A DNA stretch of 64,000 bases from Granulosicoccus antarcticus IMCC3135 (GTDB lineage: Bacteria; Pseudomonadota; Gammaproteobacteria; Granulosicoccales; Granulosicoccaceae), in assembly GCF_002215215.1 (NCBI RefSeq), contig NZ_CP018632.1:1794501-1858500 (forward strand), written 5' to 3'. The notes under the pieces were generated by a model. That model worked only from the letters and a program-made list of their open reading frames with translations, was not told the origin of the DNA and ran no database searches. Every line of letters starts with the position of its first letter. Positions within the stretch are counted from its first letter, which is position 1. Made by a program: the position numbers and the translations under genes. Below are positions 14,689 through 23,968 of this stretch, piece after piece.

Positions 14689-16783
14689 TCAGGCCACTGG
14701 AGGCAGAGCCACTTCCAGCATGGGTTGCTCTTCGATCAGACTAAGTAGGGGGTTCCAGTAAGGATCCCTGTAGATATAATGCTGCCATCGATGGTGCATG
14801 ACCTTGCATTCTGCGGCGAAACGGGCCGTCTTGATGGGCGAATCATCCTCGCCGCGGGAGAGTGACTCGTGATGGGTGATCGTAACGTCAGAAAGCAGCA
14901 GATTATCGTAGCCGGCAGTATGGGCGCGTAGACAGAAGTCTACATCGTTGAATGCCACGGTGAGTTCCTTGTCATCCAGCCCCCCCCAATTGTTCGAAGG
15001 TATCGCGACGTACCGCCAGGCAGGCGGCTGTCACCGCACTTACCTGATGAGGTGAGCGTAATTTATGTAAATAGGAAAGCGAATCCGATTTCTGGAACCT
15101 GAAAGCATGTCCAGCGACCCCTTTCATTCCCATGACCACGCCGGCGTGCTGTACACGCCCGTTGGCGTATAGCAGCTTGGCGCCAACGCACCCCACCTTT
15201 GGCAGCATGCATGCCTGCACCATGCGAGTCAGCCAGTCTGATTGCATGATCTGAGTGTCGTTATTCAGAAGTATCAGTACGTCACTTTGTGTATTTTCGA
15301 CTGCAAAGTTGTTGATAGCCGAGTAGTTGAAAGCTCCCGGGTAGGCGAGTACATCGTACCGAGCTTCATCGTGCAGTTCATCATGAAACGCAGAAGTGGC
15401 AGGTTCCGTACTACCATTATCCACAACGGTAATATGGTAGTTTGGGTAGTCAGTCAGTTCTAGAATTGACTCCACACATTGGCGTAATAGTGGCTCCTTG
15501 TCTCGAGTCGGGATTATGATCTCTACGCGTGGAAGGGCCTGTAGGACGTCTGGCTGAAGCGTTGAATATGCTCGAGTTACCAGCTCGTCGGAATGTTGCG
15601 TGAACCAGCGATCTTGGTAAGACGTGTCATTTCGCTGTGGCTGAGAAAACATGATGCCCGGAATGTGTATGACCTGATCCCTGTGTAATTCTGCCCGTGC
15701 TTTCAATAGAAATGGATAAATAGCCGGCTTTGCAGTACCTGGCTCCAATCCATCAATATGCAAGTAGAGCTCAGTCGAGACCACACATAGATCGCCGATA
15801 TAATTCCCTGTCTCAAGCAGGTAAGGATCCCAGTCAGGCTTTATTACCGGCTGCTCCCGCTCGTGATTCTCGGTCAATTGATCATGATCAGTGTATAGCA
15901 GCTCGCACTGACTATTCTGCGCCAGTACCTGAATGATGGCGACAAGAAATTCCAGACCTGGCACTATTCCAGAACCTGCCAGCACGACATGGCTGGACTG
16001 TTCAAGCGCTTCTGTTACAGCTTTCTTGTCAATCCGATTGACTATCCGAATAACGGGTGAGCGTTCGCCTGAAATGGCCTGAAGCGCCGCAATCGACTCC
16101 TGCCAGGCACTGTGTTCACTATCGTCCATTGTCAGCACCAGTAGTTCGAGCTTCTCAGTCGGCAGTATCTTCCAGTCACTACTTCTCCAGTGATTAGCCA
16201 GAGCGAGCAGGTGATCCTGCAACCAGCTAGCGTAGGGCGTGGGGGTGAAGTGACGTTGATTGGTCTGTTGATACAACTGATAGAGTTCTTCTATCGAAGG
16301 CCAGTGGCCGTGGCTGCGCAACATGTCTATTTGCACATGCTCGGTATTGTCTATCGAATCTTTGTGCTGCACCGGATCGAAACGCCTGTTCATGCGCTTC
16401 AACATGCGTTTTTTGGCCCTGCGACGAGTAATTCTGGTCAGGCTGATATCCAGGCAAACACTGGGGTCAAGATCATCCTCCAGTGAAACCATGACATAGC
16501 TGACCTTTTCTTGAAGTCGTATGATCCGGCGAGTGTTGACGGAACGGCTTAGCAGTAGTGGCTCACTACGTTCAGCTATATCCAGTATTAAAGTATGCCC
16601 TGTAGGGTTCACACCTGAATCAACATCGCGAACGCGGGCGTGCACTGAGTACCAGCCAGGGCTAAGGTTCAAAGAACACTTTTTTGCGTGAGAATCCAGA
16701 CAGGCTGAATTATTCCATTTCAGTGGTTTTCGCAAACCTGAAATCAATAGGAGATAGTTGGAAATACTCGTGTTACTTGGCAT
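14689..16783 (-). pseudogene. GT2-family glycosyltransferase, frameshifted at a G8 tract
   Basis: Two frames form one protein of about 697 residues. The first (16783-14972) has an unassigned N-terminal half and then a GT2 domain: VEIIIPTRDKEPLLRQCV, ITVVDNGSTEPAT, LILLNNDTQI (DxD-like) and CLAVRRDTFEQLGG. It ends abruptly in AG-stop. The second (from 14958 down to 14689) resumes exactly where a GT2 enzyme should, with VAFNDVDFCLRAHTAGY and a C-terminal helix. Removing one G from the run of eight (14980-14987) restores LGGLDDKELTVAFNDVDFC. The gene heads the minus-strand glycosyltransferase operon. It may be a phase-variable gene caught off, a true pseudogene or a sequencing error. Confidence 0.85.
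14980..14987. repeat. C8/G8 homopolymer at the GT2 frameshift
   Basis: Eight consecutive C on the plus strand (G on the coding strand) lie at the precise point where the GT2 reading frame is lost. Seven would keep the gene in frame. Such tracts can slip during replication. Confidence 0.8.
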
Positions 16784-17170
16784 TGAAAGTATTCAGAAAC
16801 AGGCGGAGGTGCAAAAGCGGGCAGGCGGGATGGCAAAACGTTGTCTAAGTCATTCACTTTCATTGCTTTGCACATCACGCGCCGAAAAGTCAAAAAGCCG
16901 AATCCGTTGAAATAGTTGTGTGTTGAAGCTCTCAATAGCTTCGGCAAAAAGTGTAATTCCTTGGCATGAATACTGTATCTGACAGCAATCTAGCGGAAGT
17001 AAGGGGTGGGCTGCGGCACAGAAAAACGGCTGCGATCACAAATCACATGACTACGCATGACACGGTTGACACGGCCTTATCTACCTTGATGCCTGTGTCA
17101 GTGAATAACTTATCGCTTTGTCACTAACGCATTGCCCAAATGCGTCAGGATTACCGAAACCTTAGCCAAT
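16784..17170. other. Divergent intergenic region of the two polysaccharide operons
   Basis: About 390 bp separate the minus-strand GT2 gene from the plus-strand GT14-like gene, so both promoters should lie here. A TTGACA at 17066-17071 is a good -35 box but has no convincing -10 at the right distance. On the minus strand TTGCAC-N17-TACTTT ends only 2 nt before the GT2 ATG, which would leave no leader. I call neither. Confidence 0.4.
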
Positions 17171-18118
17171 ATGATTGCTTACCATATTCTTTGTCATGGG
17201 AACTTCAAGCAAGTAGCCATGCTTGTAGATTCCCTATTCACTACTGAGGATGTGTTTCTGATCGATATTGATGACGGTCAGAAGCCAGATCTGGCCCCCC
17301 TGGAGAAGTACAAGAATCGCTCGAATGTTCATATTCATCGCGATTCCAATATTTCCTGGGGAGGGGGAGGAACGCTACGCAAGACGATCAAAGGTGCCTT
17401 GTTTCTTCTTGACAGTGAAATATCCTGGGACTACTACGTTGTATTGAGTGGTCAGGATTTACCTTTGCAGCCGAAGGATGAAATCAAAAAGCGTCTGAGC
17501 CGTGGTTCTGCTGAAAAGATCAGCTATATACGTGCTACACGCACATCGACTTTGTCTCTTGACGAGATTCCGATAGACAATAAAAGCAAAGACTGCGTTC
17601 TCTGGGGAGATCGGGGACATACCAAGGTATTCGCCAAGCCAGGTTCTATCAATCCTCAGGTAGATTTTGGAGCACGTTGGCTGGTCGATGTGGCAGAGAT
17701 TGGCGAGATCGGTCATGTCTACGTCGGCTCATGTGATTCTCTATTGTTGAAACGGCGTGAAATGTATTTCAGCAAGTATCCATTTCATATCGGAGCAAAC
17801 TGGTTCAATCTTCACCGGTCAGTTATAGAACACATGCTAAATGATGAGTTTGCATACGAATTGTACGATGTTCTGAAGAATACCTTTATTCCGGATGAAA
17901 GCTATTTCCAGACCTATATCAAGAACACCACCTTTCGCGATAAAACTGATGGAGACTATGGGCGATTGATTTTACGGCCCGGACCTGTTCCCCGAGTCAA
18001 GGTTTTTGATATGAAAGATCTACCGGCAATTGAGGCTTCCAACGACCTGTTTGGACGAAAATTTGATCTGAATCATGATGCCCGGGTGATTCAGGAGGTC
18101 CTTGAGCGCGCGGCATGA
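17171..18118 (+). CDS. GT14-like glycosyltransferase (beta-1,6-GlcNAc-transferase family)
   Basis: The protein begins MIAYHILCHGNFKQVAMLVDSL, as GT14 proteins do, and continues with the WGGGGTLRKTIKGA region, VVLSGQDLPLQP (the family's SGxDxPL motif) and FIPDESYFQTYIKNT (PDE-F motif). GT14 enzymes include the animal core-2/I-branching and peptide xylosyltransferases, and bacterial members sit in polysaccharide clusters. A TTG 39 bp upstream (17132) is a possible earlier start, but the ATG at 17171 fits the family N-terminus. It ends 10 bp before the KpsC start chosen here and is probably co-transcribed with it. UDP-xylose made by the nearby Uxs is a conceivable donor; this is inference. Confidence 0.75.
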   Translation: MIAYHILCHGNFKQVAMLVDSLFTTEDVFLIDIDDGQKPDLAPLEKYKNRSNVHIHRDSNISWGGGGTLRKTIKGALFLLDSEISWDYYVVLSGQDLPLQPKDEIKKRLSRGSAEKISYIRATRTSTLSLDEIPIDNKSKDCVLWGDRGHTKVFAKPGSINPQVDFGARWLVDVAEIGEIGHVYVGSCDSLLLKRREMYFSKYPFHIGANWFNLHRSVIEHMLNDEFAYELYDVLKNTFIPDESYFQTYIKNTTFRDKTDGDYGRLILRPGPVPRVKVFDMKDLPAIEASNDLFGRKFDLNHDARVIQEVLERAA

Positions 18119-18128
18119 GGTGGGTGTC

Positions 18129-20219
18129 GTGAGTGGAGAGTCCAAATTACGTCATGCCGTAGCGTTCTCCTCGGGCATACGTGCGATAAGAAATATCGGA
18201 CGATTCCTGGATGTTGATTCAGTCATCAGTCCATTTGGTGCCAGAAAAAAAAGACGACAGCTAAGCTGCGTTGTTGTCTGGGGCCGAAAGCAGAATGCGA
18301 AACGTGCGCTGCATTATGCTGAATCGCAGGGTTTGAAGGTTCGCTACATAGAAGACGGCTGGATTAGAACCAGCTCTAGAGATGCGCATTCCCGGTGTTG
18401 CTATTCATTGCTCGTTGATGATACCGGTGTCTATTATGACAGTGAAAATCCCAGTGATATCGAAAACTATCTGAACTTGCCAGATGTTGAGTTCGCAACA
18501 GTCTGCGATGAGGGTGATCTTGAATATGCTCGCAAGAATCGCGAACGAATGGTGCAGCATTGCATAACAAAATACAATTTCTGCCCCAAACCGGAAGACG
18601 CAATACTGATATCAGATGGGAAGCCATTGGTTCTTGTTATTGATCAGACAAAAGATGATGCTTCTGTTCGTTTTGGCGGAATGCAAGGTGGCGATTTTCC
18701 GGCGATGCTTGATCGTGCCATTGCAGAGAATCCCGGAGCTCGTGTCGTTGTTCGGACACACCCGGATGTTGTTGCCGGTCGCAGAGAAGGTTATCTGGGT
18801 GAGTATGCCAAACAGCTAGGGATCGAGGTTAGTGCGACTGGCGACAATCCGATGTATTGGCTAAAGAAAGCACAACGAGTCTATGTGGGAACTTCGCAAC
18901 TAGGGTTCGAGGCCTTGATGTGTGGATGCCAGGTCAGTGTTGCAGGTCTGCCCTTTTACGCAGGGTGGGGACTAACCGATGATCATTTAACGTTGGCCCG
19001 AAGGGTAAGAACTCGAACTCTGGATCAGATTTTTCATGCAAGTCATGTTTATCTTGCCAGATATCGTGATCCGGTTAGTGGTGTTCAATGGCGGCTGCAT
19101 GAGTGTATCGATCATGTTCAGGTGCAATTGGAAGCATTCGAGCGCAATGCCCACTCGTTCGCCTGCATCGGTATTACACCGTGGAAGAGGGGAATAATCG
19201 CTCAGTATCTGAGATCGCCCGATGGCAATATCAGGTTTAGCAAGGCAAGTGAGCTAAGGCTCGATGAGAAGGCTGTGTACTGGAGTTACTCTGATTCCAA
19301 GTCTGTCGCCGATTGTCCAAACACGAACGAAATATCACGTATAGAGGATGGTTTCATTCGTTCACGCGGTCTTGGTTCGAACTTTGTGTTGCCAGCATCA
19401 TTGGTAGTAGATCATGGCGGCCTTTACTTTGACCCTGCATCGGATAGTGATCTGGAAGTAATGCTCAATACATTTGACTGTACGAATGAGCATATAGAGC
19501 GATCCGTTCGCTTGAGGCAATCACTTCTGGAAACACGCTTGACCAAGTACAACGTAGAGTCAAGGGCGGTGACGATGTCAGGGTCGGAGGTGAAAACCCA
19601 CGAGGACAAGGAGCGCGGCAGTCTGCAGGTGCTTGTTGTAGGACAGGTGGAGGATGATCAATCGATCATGCGTGGTTGTGTTGGCGTGGCATCGAACGGT
19701 GCCTTGTGCAAAGCTGTGCGTAGTGCAAGGCCTGATGCCTATATCGTCTACAAACCCCATCCGGATGTTGAGTCTGGCAATCGCAAGGGTGCAGTGGCTC
19801 CCCATATTCTCAATGAGTGTGTCAATCGAGTAGAACACCAGCGCAATTTTCTGAACTGCCTGGAGGAATGTGATGAGTTGCATACCATGACGTCATTGTC
19901 GGGGTTTGAAGCCTTGCTTCGCGGTAAAGCAGTTCATACCTACGGCATGCCATTTTATGCGGGATGGGGCTTGACGCAAGACAATGTCAAGTTTCAAAAG
20001 CGCAACCGATGCCGGACACTGGAAGAATTGATCTATCTTTGTCTGGTGGCTTACCCGCGCTATCTGGACATCGTGAGTGGGGAGTTCATCACTGTTGAGC
20101 AGCTGATATCTTCGCTTGCCGATGTTGTCAGCAACAGTGAGTCTGGTGATAGCAGTTCAATGTCTTTATGGAAGAAGCTAGGCAACATCCACAAAGCGGT
20201 CAATTACAAACCCATTTAA
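18129..20219 (+). CDS. kpsC: Capsule polysaccharide protein KpsC (beta-Kdo transferase)
   Basis: A protein of about 696 residues with two similar modules. Each has a Y/I-EDG-W/F-IR motif (YIEDGWIRTSS near residue 75, ISRIEDGFIRSRG near 400), a VDDTGVYYD or VDHGGLYFD strand, an RTHPDV or YKPHPDVESGNRKG motif, and GFEALMCG or GFEALLRG followed by GMPFYAGWGLT. This double-module layout is that of KpsC, whose halves add alternating Kdo residues to lysophosphatidylglycerol as the linker of group 2 capsules. The GTG at 18129 is preceded by GAGGTGGG; an upstream GTG at 18102 would overlap the preceding gene. KpsS follows after 241 bp. Confidence 0.9.
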   Translation: MSGESKLRHAVAFSSGIRAIRNIGRFLDVDSVISPFGARKKRRQLSCVVVWGRKQNAKRALHYAESQGLKVRYIEDGWIRTSSRDAHSRCCYSLLVDDTGVYYDSENPSDIENYLNLPDVEFATVCDEGDLEYARKNRERMVQHCITKYNFCPKPEDAILISDGKPLVLVIDQTKDDASVRFGGMQGGDFPAMLDRAIAENPGARVVVRTHPDVVAGRREGYLGEYAKQLGIEVSATGDNPMYWLKKAQRVYVGTSQLGFEALMCGCQVSVAGLPFYAGWGLTDDHLTLARRVRTRTLDQIFHASHVYLARYRDPVSGVQWRLHECIDHVQVQLEAFERNAHSFACIGITPWKRGIIAQYLRSPDGNIRFSKASELRLDEKAVYWSYSDSKSVADCPNTNEISRIEDGFIRSRGLGSNFVLPASLVVDHGGLYFDPASDSDLEVMLNTFDCTNEHIERSVRLRQSLLETRLTKYNVESRAVTMSGSEVKTHEDKERGSLQVLVVGQVEDDQSIMRGCVGVASNGALCKAVRSARPDAYIVYKPHPDVESGNRKGAVAPHILNECVNRVEHQRNFLNCLEECDELHTMTSLSGFEALLRGKAVHTYGMPFYAGWGLTQDNVKFQKRNRCRTLEELIYLCLVAYPRYLDIVSGEFITVEQLISSLADVVSNSESGDSSSMSLWKKLGNIHKAVNYKPI

Positions 20220-20460
20220 TACATGGTCATGGCGGCAATACACGTTTTTCGTATCTCGACTAGTTGTCTTCAGTGTCTGTATCAACTTGATTCTGTGCGC
20301 TGAGCGTCATGAAAATGTAGCAAAGAGGCACGGATGTTGTTTCATTCAATTTATATGATCCTTGTATTCCCTAGTGTTGGGCGTGATATGTCGCCATGTT
20401 TCAAGCCATTAGCCATTCAGTAAGCGGGCGTAAGGACGATAAATAGAGCAGGGAAGATCC

Positions 20461-21897
20461 ATGGGTAACCCGTTACTCGCGGTAATCAGCAATGCACATT
20501 TGAGAAAAACAAAAATGCGGAATAGTGCTCAATTACGATCTATTGACTCAGTGTCAAAGAATCGTGAGTTTGTGGAAGAGGTGACTACTGCAAATTCAAG
20601 TAATGCACTGCTGCTTCAAGGGCCGATTGGTCCATTTTTTTCAAGATTTGCTGAAGACCTCAAAACGCGTGGCTTTGATGTCACAAAGATTAATTTCAAC
20701 GGTGGTGATAGCTTCTTCTATCGCAGTACTGGCGCCATCGATTACACGGGAACTCTGGATAACTGGGAGGAGTGGCTCGAACGGGTCATGATCAATTGTC
20801 AGATTGGTCGTATCTATCTTTTCGGTGATTGTCGCGCATACCATCGTGTTGCCCGTGAAGTAGCCAAGCGCATGGGAGTCAAGGTCTTCGTTTTTGAAGA
20901 AGGCTATATCCGCCCGAATTTCATTACACTTGAAGAAGAGGGAGTGAATGGACATTCGAGCATGATGAGCAGGCCATTCACGAACAGTCGTGCAGATGTT
21001 GAGCTGCCCCCCGAATTTCACCAGCCAAAACATGTTTTCCAGCTCACCGCCGTCTATTCGATATTGTACTATCTGTTTAGTGCATCAAAACGCGAGCGTT
21101 TTGAAAGCTACCGCCATCATAGACCATTCGACTGCGTCGCTGAAGGTTCAAGATGGTTGCTGTCCGGCTACCGCAAGTGGAAGTACAAGCGCATTGAAAC
21201 ACCATTACTGAAAGATATTCTGTCACAGTATGATGGAAACTATTTTCTCTGTCCCTTGCAAGTGCATTGTGATATGCAGGTGATCGTTCATTCGGAATTC
21301 AATTCCATAGAGCATTTCATCGGGGACGTGCTTGCATCGTTCAGAATGCATGCCGACAGTAACAAGGCCATCGTTTTCAAGCATCACCCGCTTGACAGGG
21401 GCTATACAAACTACACGACCCTGTTCGCCAATCTCACCGCAGAGCTAGGTTTGCAAGGGCGCGTGTTTTATGTTCATGATGTGTGTCTACCGACATTGTT
21501 GAAGCATGCGCAGGGAACGGTGCTGATCAACAGTACCGTTGGCATGTCATCCTTGTTTCATGGCGCTCCAGTGAAAACCCTGGGCAAAGCTATTTACGAT
21601 ATGCCTGGTTTGACCTCACAGGAATCACTCGATAAATTCTGGAATGTGAAGCGTGAGGTTGATAGTCAGCTTTTTCAGAACTTCAGGGCCTTCCTCATCA
21701 ATAGAAATCAACTCAATGGCAATCTCTATCGGCGCATCAGCGGACAAGGTTCTACGGGAATTGTCTGGTCTGCGAAGTTGGGTGAGACACATCGTTGGGA
21801 AGAGGGGCGAAGTGTTCTACCGGCTCTCAAGGTTGTTGGCGGTACAGCGACACTTGCTTCGAGGCTTGATAGAGATGACAGCGCTGAGGCGGCCTGA
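20461..21897 (+). CDS. kpsS: Capsule polysaccharide protein KpsS (initiating Kdo transferase)
   Basis: A 478-residue protein. From about residue 49 it shows ALLLQGPIGPFFSRFAEDL and KINFNGGDSFFY, then FGDCRAYHRVA, VFVFEEGYIRPNFITLE and, near the C-terminus, FKHHPLDRGYTNY and LINSTVGMSSLFHGAPV, all typical of KpsS. KpsS adds the first Kdo to phosphatidylglycerol and KpsC extends it. The first 45 residues are not part of the usual family. A GGGAAG sequence precedes the ATG. No kpsD/E/M/T export genes lie in this window, so assembly and export must be encoded elsewhere. Confidence 0.88.
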   Translation: MGNPLLAVISNAHLRKTKMRNSAQLRSIDSVSKNREFVEEVTTANSSNALLLQGPIGPFFSRFAEDLKTRGFDVTKINFNGGDSFFYRSTGAIDYTGTLDNWEEWLERVMINCQIGRIYLFGDCRAYHRVAREVAKRMGVKVFVFEEGYIRPNFITLEEEGVNGHSSMMSRPFTNSRADVELPPEFHQPKHVFQLTAVYSILYYLFSASKRERFESYRHHRPFDCVAEGSRWLLSGYRKWKYKRIETPLLKDILSQYDGNYFLCPLQVHCDMQVIVHSEFNSIEHFIGDVLASFRMHADSNKAIVFKHHPLDRGYTNYTTLFANLTAELGLQGRVFYVHDVCLPTLLKHAQGTVLINSTVGMSSLFHGAPVKTLGKAIYDMPGLTSQESLDKFWNVKREVDSQLFQNFRAFLINRNQLNGNLYRRISGQGSTGIVWSAKLGETHRWEEGRSVLPALKVVGGTATLASRLDRDDSAEAA

Positions 21898-21992
21898 TAC
21901 AAAGCTTGCTTGTGTGAAACTAAGGTAGGCTGAGTTGCTGCAAGCATCTCGTAAAATCATACTGTGCGGATCGCTCCGGTAATCACGAGGAC

Positions 21993-22154
21993 TAAGGGGT
22001 CGTGAAACAATAAACTATACTTTTCAGTCGCCCCTGCATCCTGCCCTTCTGCGTTGTTTGTCGGTTGAATAGCCCGCTATTCGCCCTCCTCACGCCTTGC
22101 CGGGCAGGCGCAGGACCAACCGAAAAGTATAGTTAATTATTTCACGACCCCTAA
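21993..22154. repeat. Inverted-repeat element of about 160 bp (MITE- or REP-like)
   Basis: The two ends are near-perfect inverted repeats of about 33 bp. The left begins TAAGGGGTCGTGAAACAAT and the right, read inversely, begins TTAGGGGTCGTGAAATAAT; both continue with ACTATACTTTTC. The interior carries a smaller hairpin (GAATAGCCCGCTATTC). It lies between kpsS and the convergent GspE-like gene. It may be a dispersed mobile repeat or serve as a two-way terminator. No ORF is present. Confidence 0.65.
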
Positions 22155-22211
22155 TGTCAAATTTTGATATTTAGAACTGCGATATAACAGCAATCAAGTT
22201 AGCTCGGAACA

Positions 22212-23495
22212 TTATCCATCCATTTCAAGCCTGGTAATCCGAATAGCCTCCGACAAGGGAATAATCCCTTCCTGTGCAAGCTTCAGTAATTGCCTGCCCA
22301 GTGACTGCTGCTGCTTTATCTGTGAGAAGGCATAGCGATAGTCAGCATCGTAGAGTGCATCCTTTACTTCATCACAAAAGGTGAGAACATCAAAGATGTC
22401 GAGCCAGTTAGCGTATCCACTCGCATCGCATTTATCACAGCCGGCAGCCTCGCTGAACGAAGAGCGCATGCGATGGCGTAACCAGTCATTGACGTTATTA
22501 GCCTGGATAGGGCTGTATTTGGCAAGCCATGCCGTACCTTCATCATCTGGTGCAGCGGCGGTACGGCAATAAGGGCAAAGACATTGCACTCGATGCTGGA
22601 TTATAAGGCTTGAGAGCGTGTGTGCCAGTGTTTCGCTTCGGATGCCAAGCCCAAGCAGGTAGCTTAAACAATCTACCGCTGTCGATGCTCTGATTGTCTG
22701 CACTACAAGGGTCTGTTCACTGGCATAACTGATCAATTGCCTGGCGGCACTTTCTTCCAGAGTCTGAGTGGCAACGATGGCATCTGCGCCCAGTCTGCAC
22801 ATGGCGTTCCAGGTATTTCGCTGTAGATCGGTGGGCGGAAAATCCATTCCCAATTGTGTTGTTCGTGGGATGACCGGGTGCATGGGGTTGTCCGACATGA
22901 TGACTTTCATGTCAGGGGCAACCAATGCTTGCGCGATGGCTCTACTGGTTCGGATGCGAGCCTGAGCCAGATCACCGGCAATGATGACAAGTCCGCTTTT
23001 TTTGGACAAGGCCTCCTTCAGGTTGCTCAATTGAGCACGACCCAGGCCGATATCTTCAAGCCGGGCTGGCTGCTTTCGAAAATCTTCGAGCAGAGTGACA
23101 AGGAATGTCGCCCCCAGAGAACTGGGTACGACGTCTAACTGAAACAGGGACGCCGCCGAGGACATCGTAAAGGTGAACCATCCACGTCGTGCTGTTTCAG
23201 AGACTTCCTCGTCCCAGATGCATCTTTGTAGAAGAGCCAGTGCTTGCAGGTAGGGTTCGCTGTTCTCTATACGGGTTTCCGTGAATTCAAACGGACTTCG
23301 AAGTCTTAGTCGCAGGAAGTCGAATTCGGGTTCCAGGTGTATTTCATAGGCGCCCTTTTTCTCTGCCTCGTGCAAGACGGTGCTCAGGGTGTCCCAGTAT
23401 TCTCGTTCGCCGGCTGTGCAGACATTCATCACCGAGGTCAAATTCACGGGAGAGATGTTTGCGACAGATGCAAGGTTGGGCAACGGACGAGCCAT
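22212..23495 (-). CDS. GspE/PilB-like secretion ATPase homologue with lost Walker motifs
   Basis: A 427-residue protein with the layout of type II secretion and type IV pilus ATPases. There is an N-terminal domain (AYEIHLEPEFDFLRLRLR resembles the ASDIHIEP strand), a core, and a C-terminal four-cysteine zinc site (CLCPYC at about 310 and GCDKCDASGY at about 350). Where the family has GPTGSGKTTT, this protein reads IIAGDLAQARIRTSRA (about 171-186), with no Gly-Lys-Ser/Thr. The Walker B/GEIRD region reads ATQTLEESAARQ. ATP hydrolysis is therefore unlikely. It lies downstream of the small lipoprotein and fumarase genes on the same strand. It could be a regulator or a decayed paralogue; the frame is intact, which argues against recent decay. 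Confidence 0.7.
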   Translation of the reverse strand: MARPLPNLASVANISPVNLTSVMNVCTAGEREYWDTLSTVLHEAEKKGAYEIHLEPEFDFLRLRLRSPFEFTETRIENSEPYLQALALLQRCIWDEEVSETARRGWFTFTMSSAASLFQLDVVPSSLGATFLVTLLEDFRKQPARLEDIGLGRAQLSNLKEALSKKSGLVIIAGDLAQARIRTSRAIAQALVAPDMKVIMSDNPMHPVIPRTTQLGMDFPPTDLQRNTWNAMCRLGADAIVATQTLEESAARQLISYASEQTLVVQTIRASTAVDCLSYLLGLGIRSETLAHTLSSLIIQHRVQCLCPYCRTAAAPDDEGTAWLAKYSPIQANNVNDWLRHRMRSSFSEAAGCDKCDASGYANWLDIFDVLTFCDEVKDALYDADYRYAFSQIKQQQSLGRQLLKLAQEGIIPLSEAIRITRLEMDG

Positions 23496-23623
23496 TCAGC
23501 TGGTATCTACTTAACAAGATTCAAGTATTTGCTATCGGCGACCTGCTTTGAATTTGTTGCAGTAGTGTGTAATGCGTGGCCTGAACTGTGAGTCAGGCCA
23601 CGCATTGGCAGGGGAATCTGCAA

Positions 23624-23968
23624 TCAGATTACCGTGCACTCCAGTGATTCGCCCACATGGAAGCATCGACTGCCCGGCGGGCAGGCTTGTCCGGTGGGCA
23701 GTGCGGTAGAGCCTGCGGGGCAACTATTGCCACGTTCGCCTGTGCACCACTTGCCATTACTCAGCTCATAACAGGCAGCGTCATCCTGCAAACACTGATT
23801 GCTGTTGTCTACCAGCGTATCAGTACTCTTGCAGGCGCTGACCCGGCTGCTATTGTCAGATGCCCCAATACCTGGATTGCCTGGCAACCCGCCCGATGAG
23901 GCGCAAGCGCTCAAGAGAATAGTTGCCAGCAGGGCAAGTAACAATGAACGCAATTGTGGAGCCATCAT
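23624..23968 (-). CDS. Small cysteine-rich lipoprotein
   Basis: About 114 residues starting MMAPQLRSLLLALLATILL, a signal peptide ending in the lipobox LSAC, so the mature protein should be lipidated at that Cys. The mature part begins with a Gly/Ser/Pro linker and then has paired cysteines in SACKSTD, QCLQDDAACYEL, KWCTGERGNSC, ACPPGSRC and LECTVI. Regular spacing suggests several disulphides and a periplasmic or surface location. I do not recognise the family. The start overlaps the fumarase stop as ATGA, giving translational coupling; the ATG at 23965 is an equally possible start. Confidence 0.7.
   Translation of the reverse strand: MMAPQLRSLLLALLATILLSACASSGGLPGNPGIGASDNSSRVSACKSTDTLVDNSNQCLQDDAACYELSNGKWCTGERGNSCPAGSTALPTGQACPPGSRCFHVGESLECTVI

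Noticed and set aside
16784-16830. TTGCAC-N17-TACTTT as promoter of the minus-strand glycosyltransferase operon
   Set aside because: The -10 box ends 2 nt before the start codon, so transcription would begin inside the gene.
17060-17095. TTGACA as a promoter for the GT14-like gene
   Set aside because: No -10 element lies at 16-18 bp spacing.
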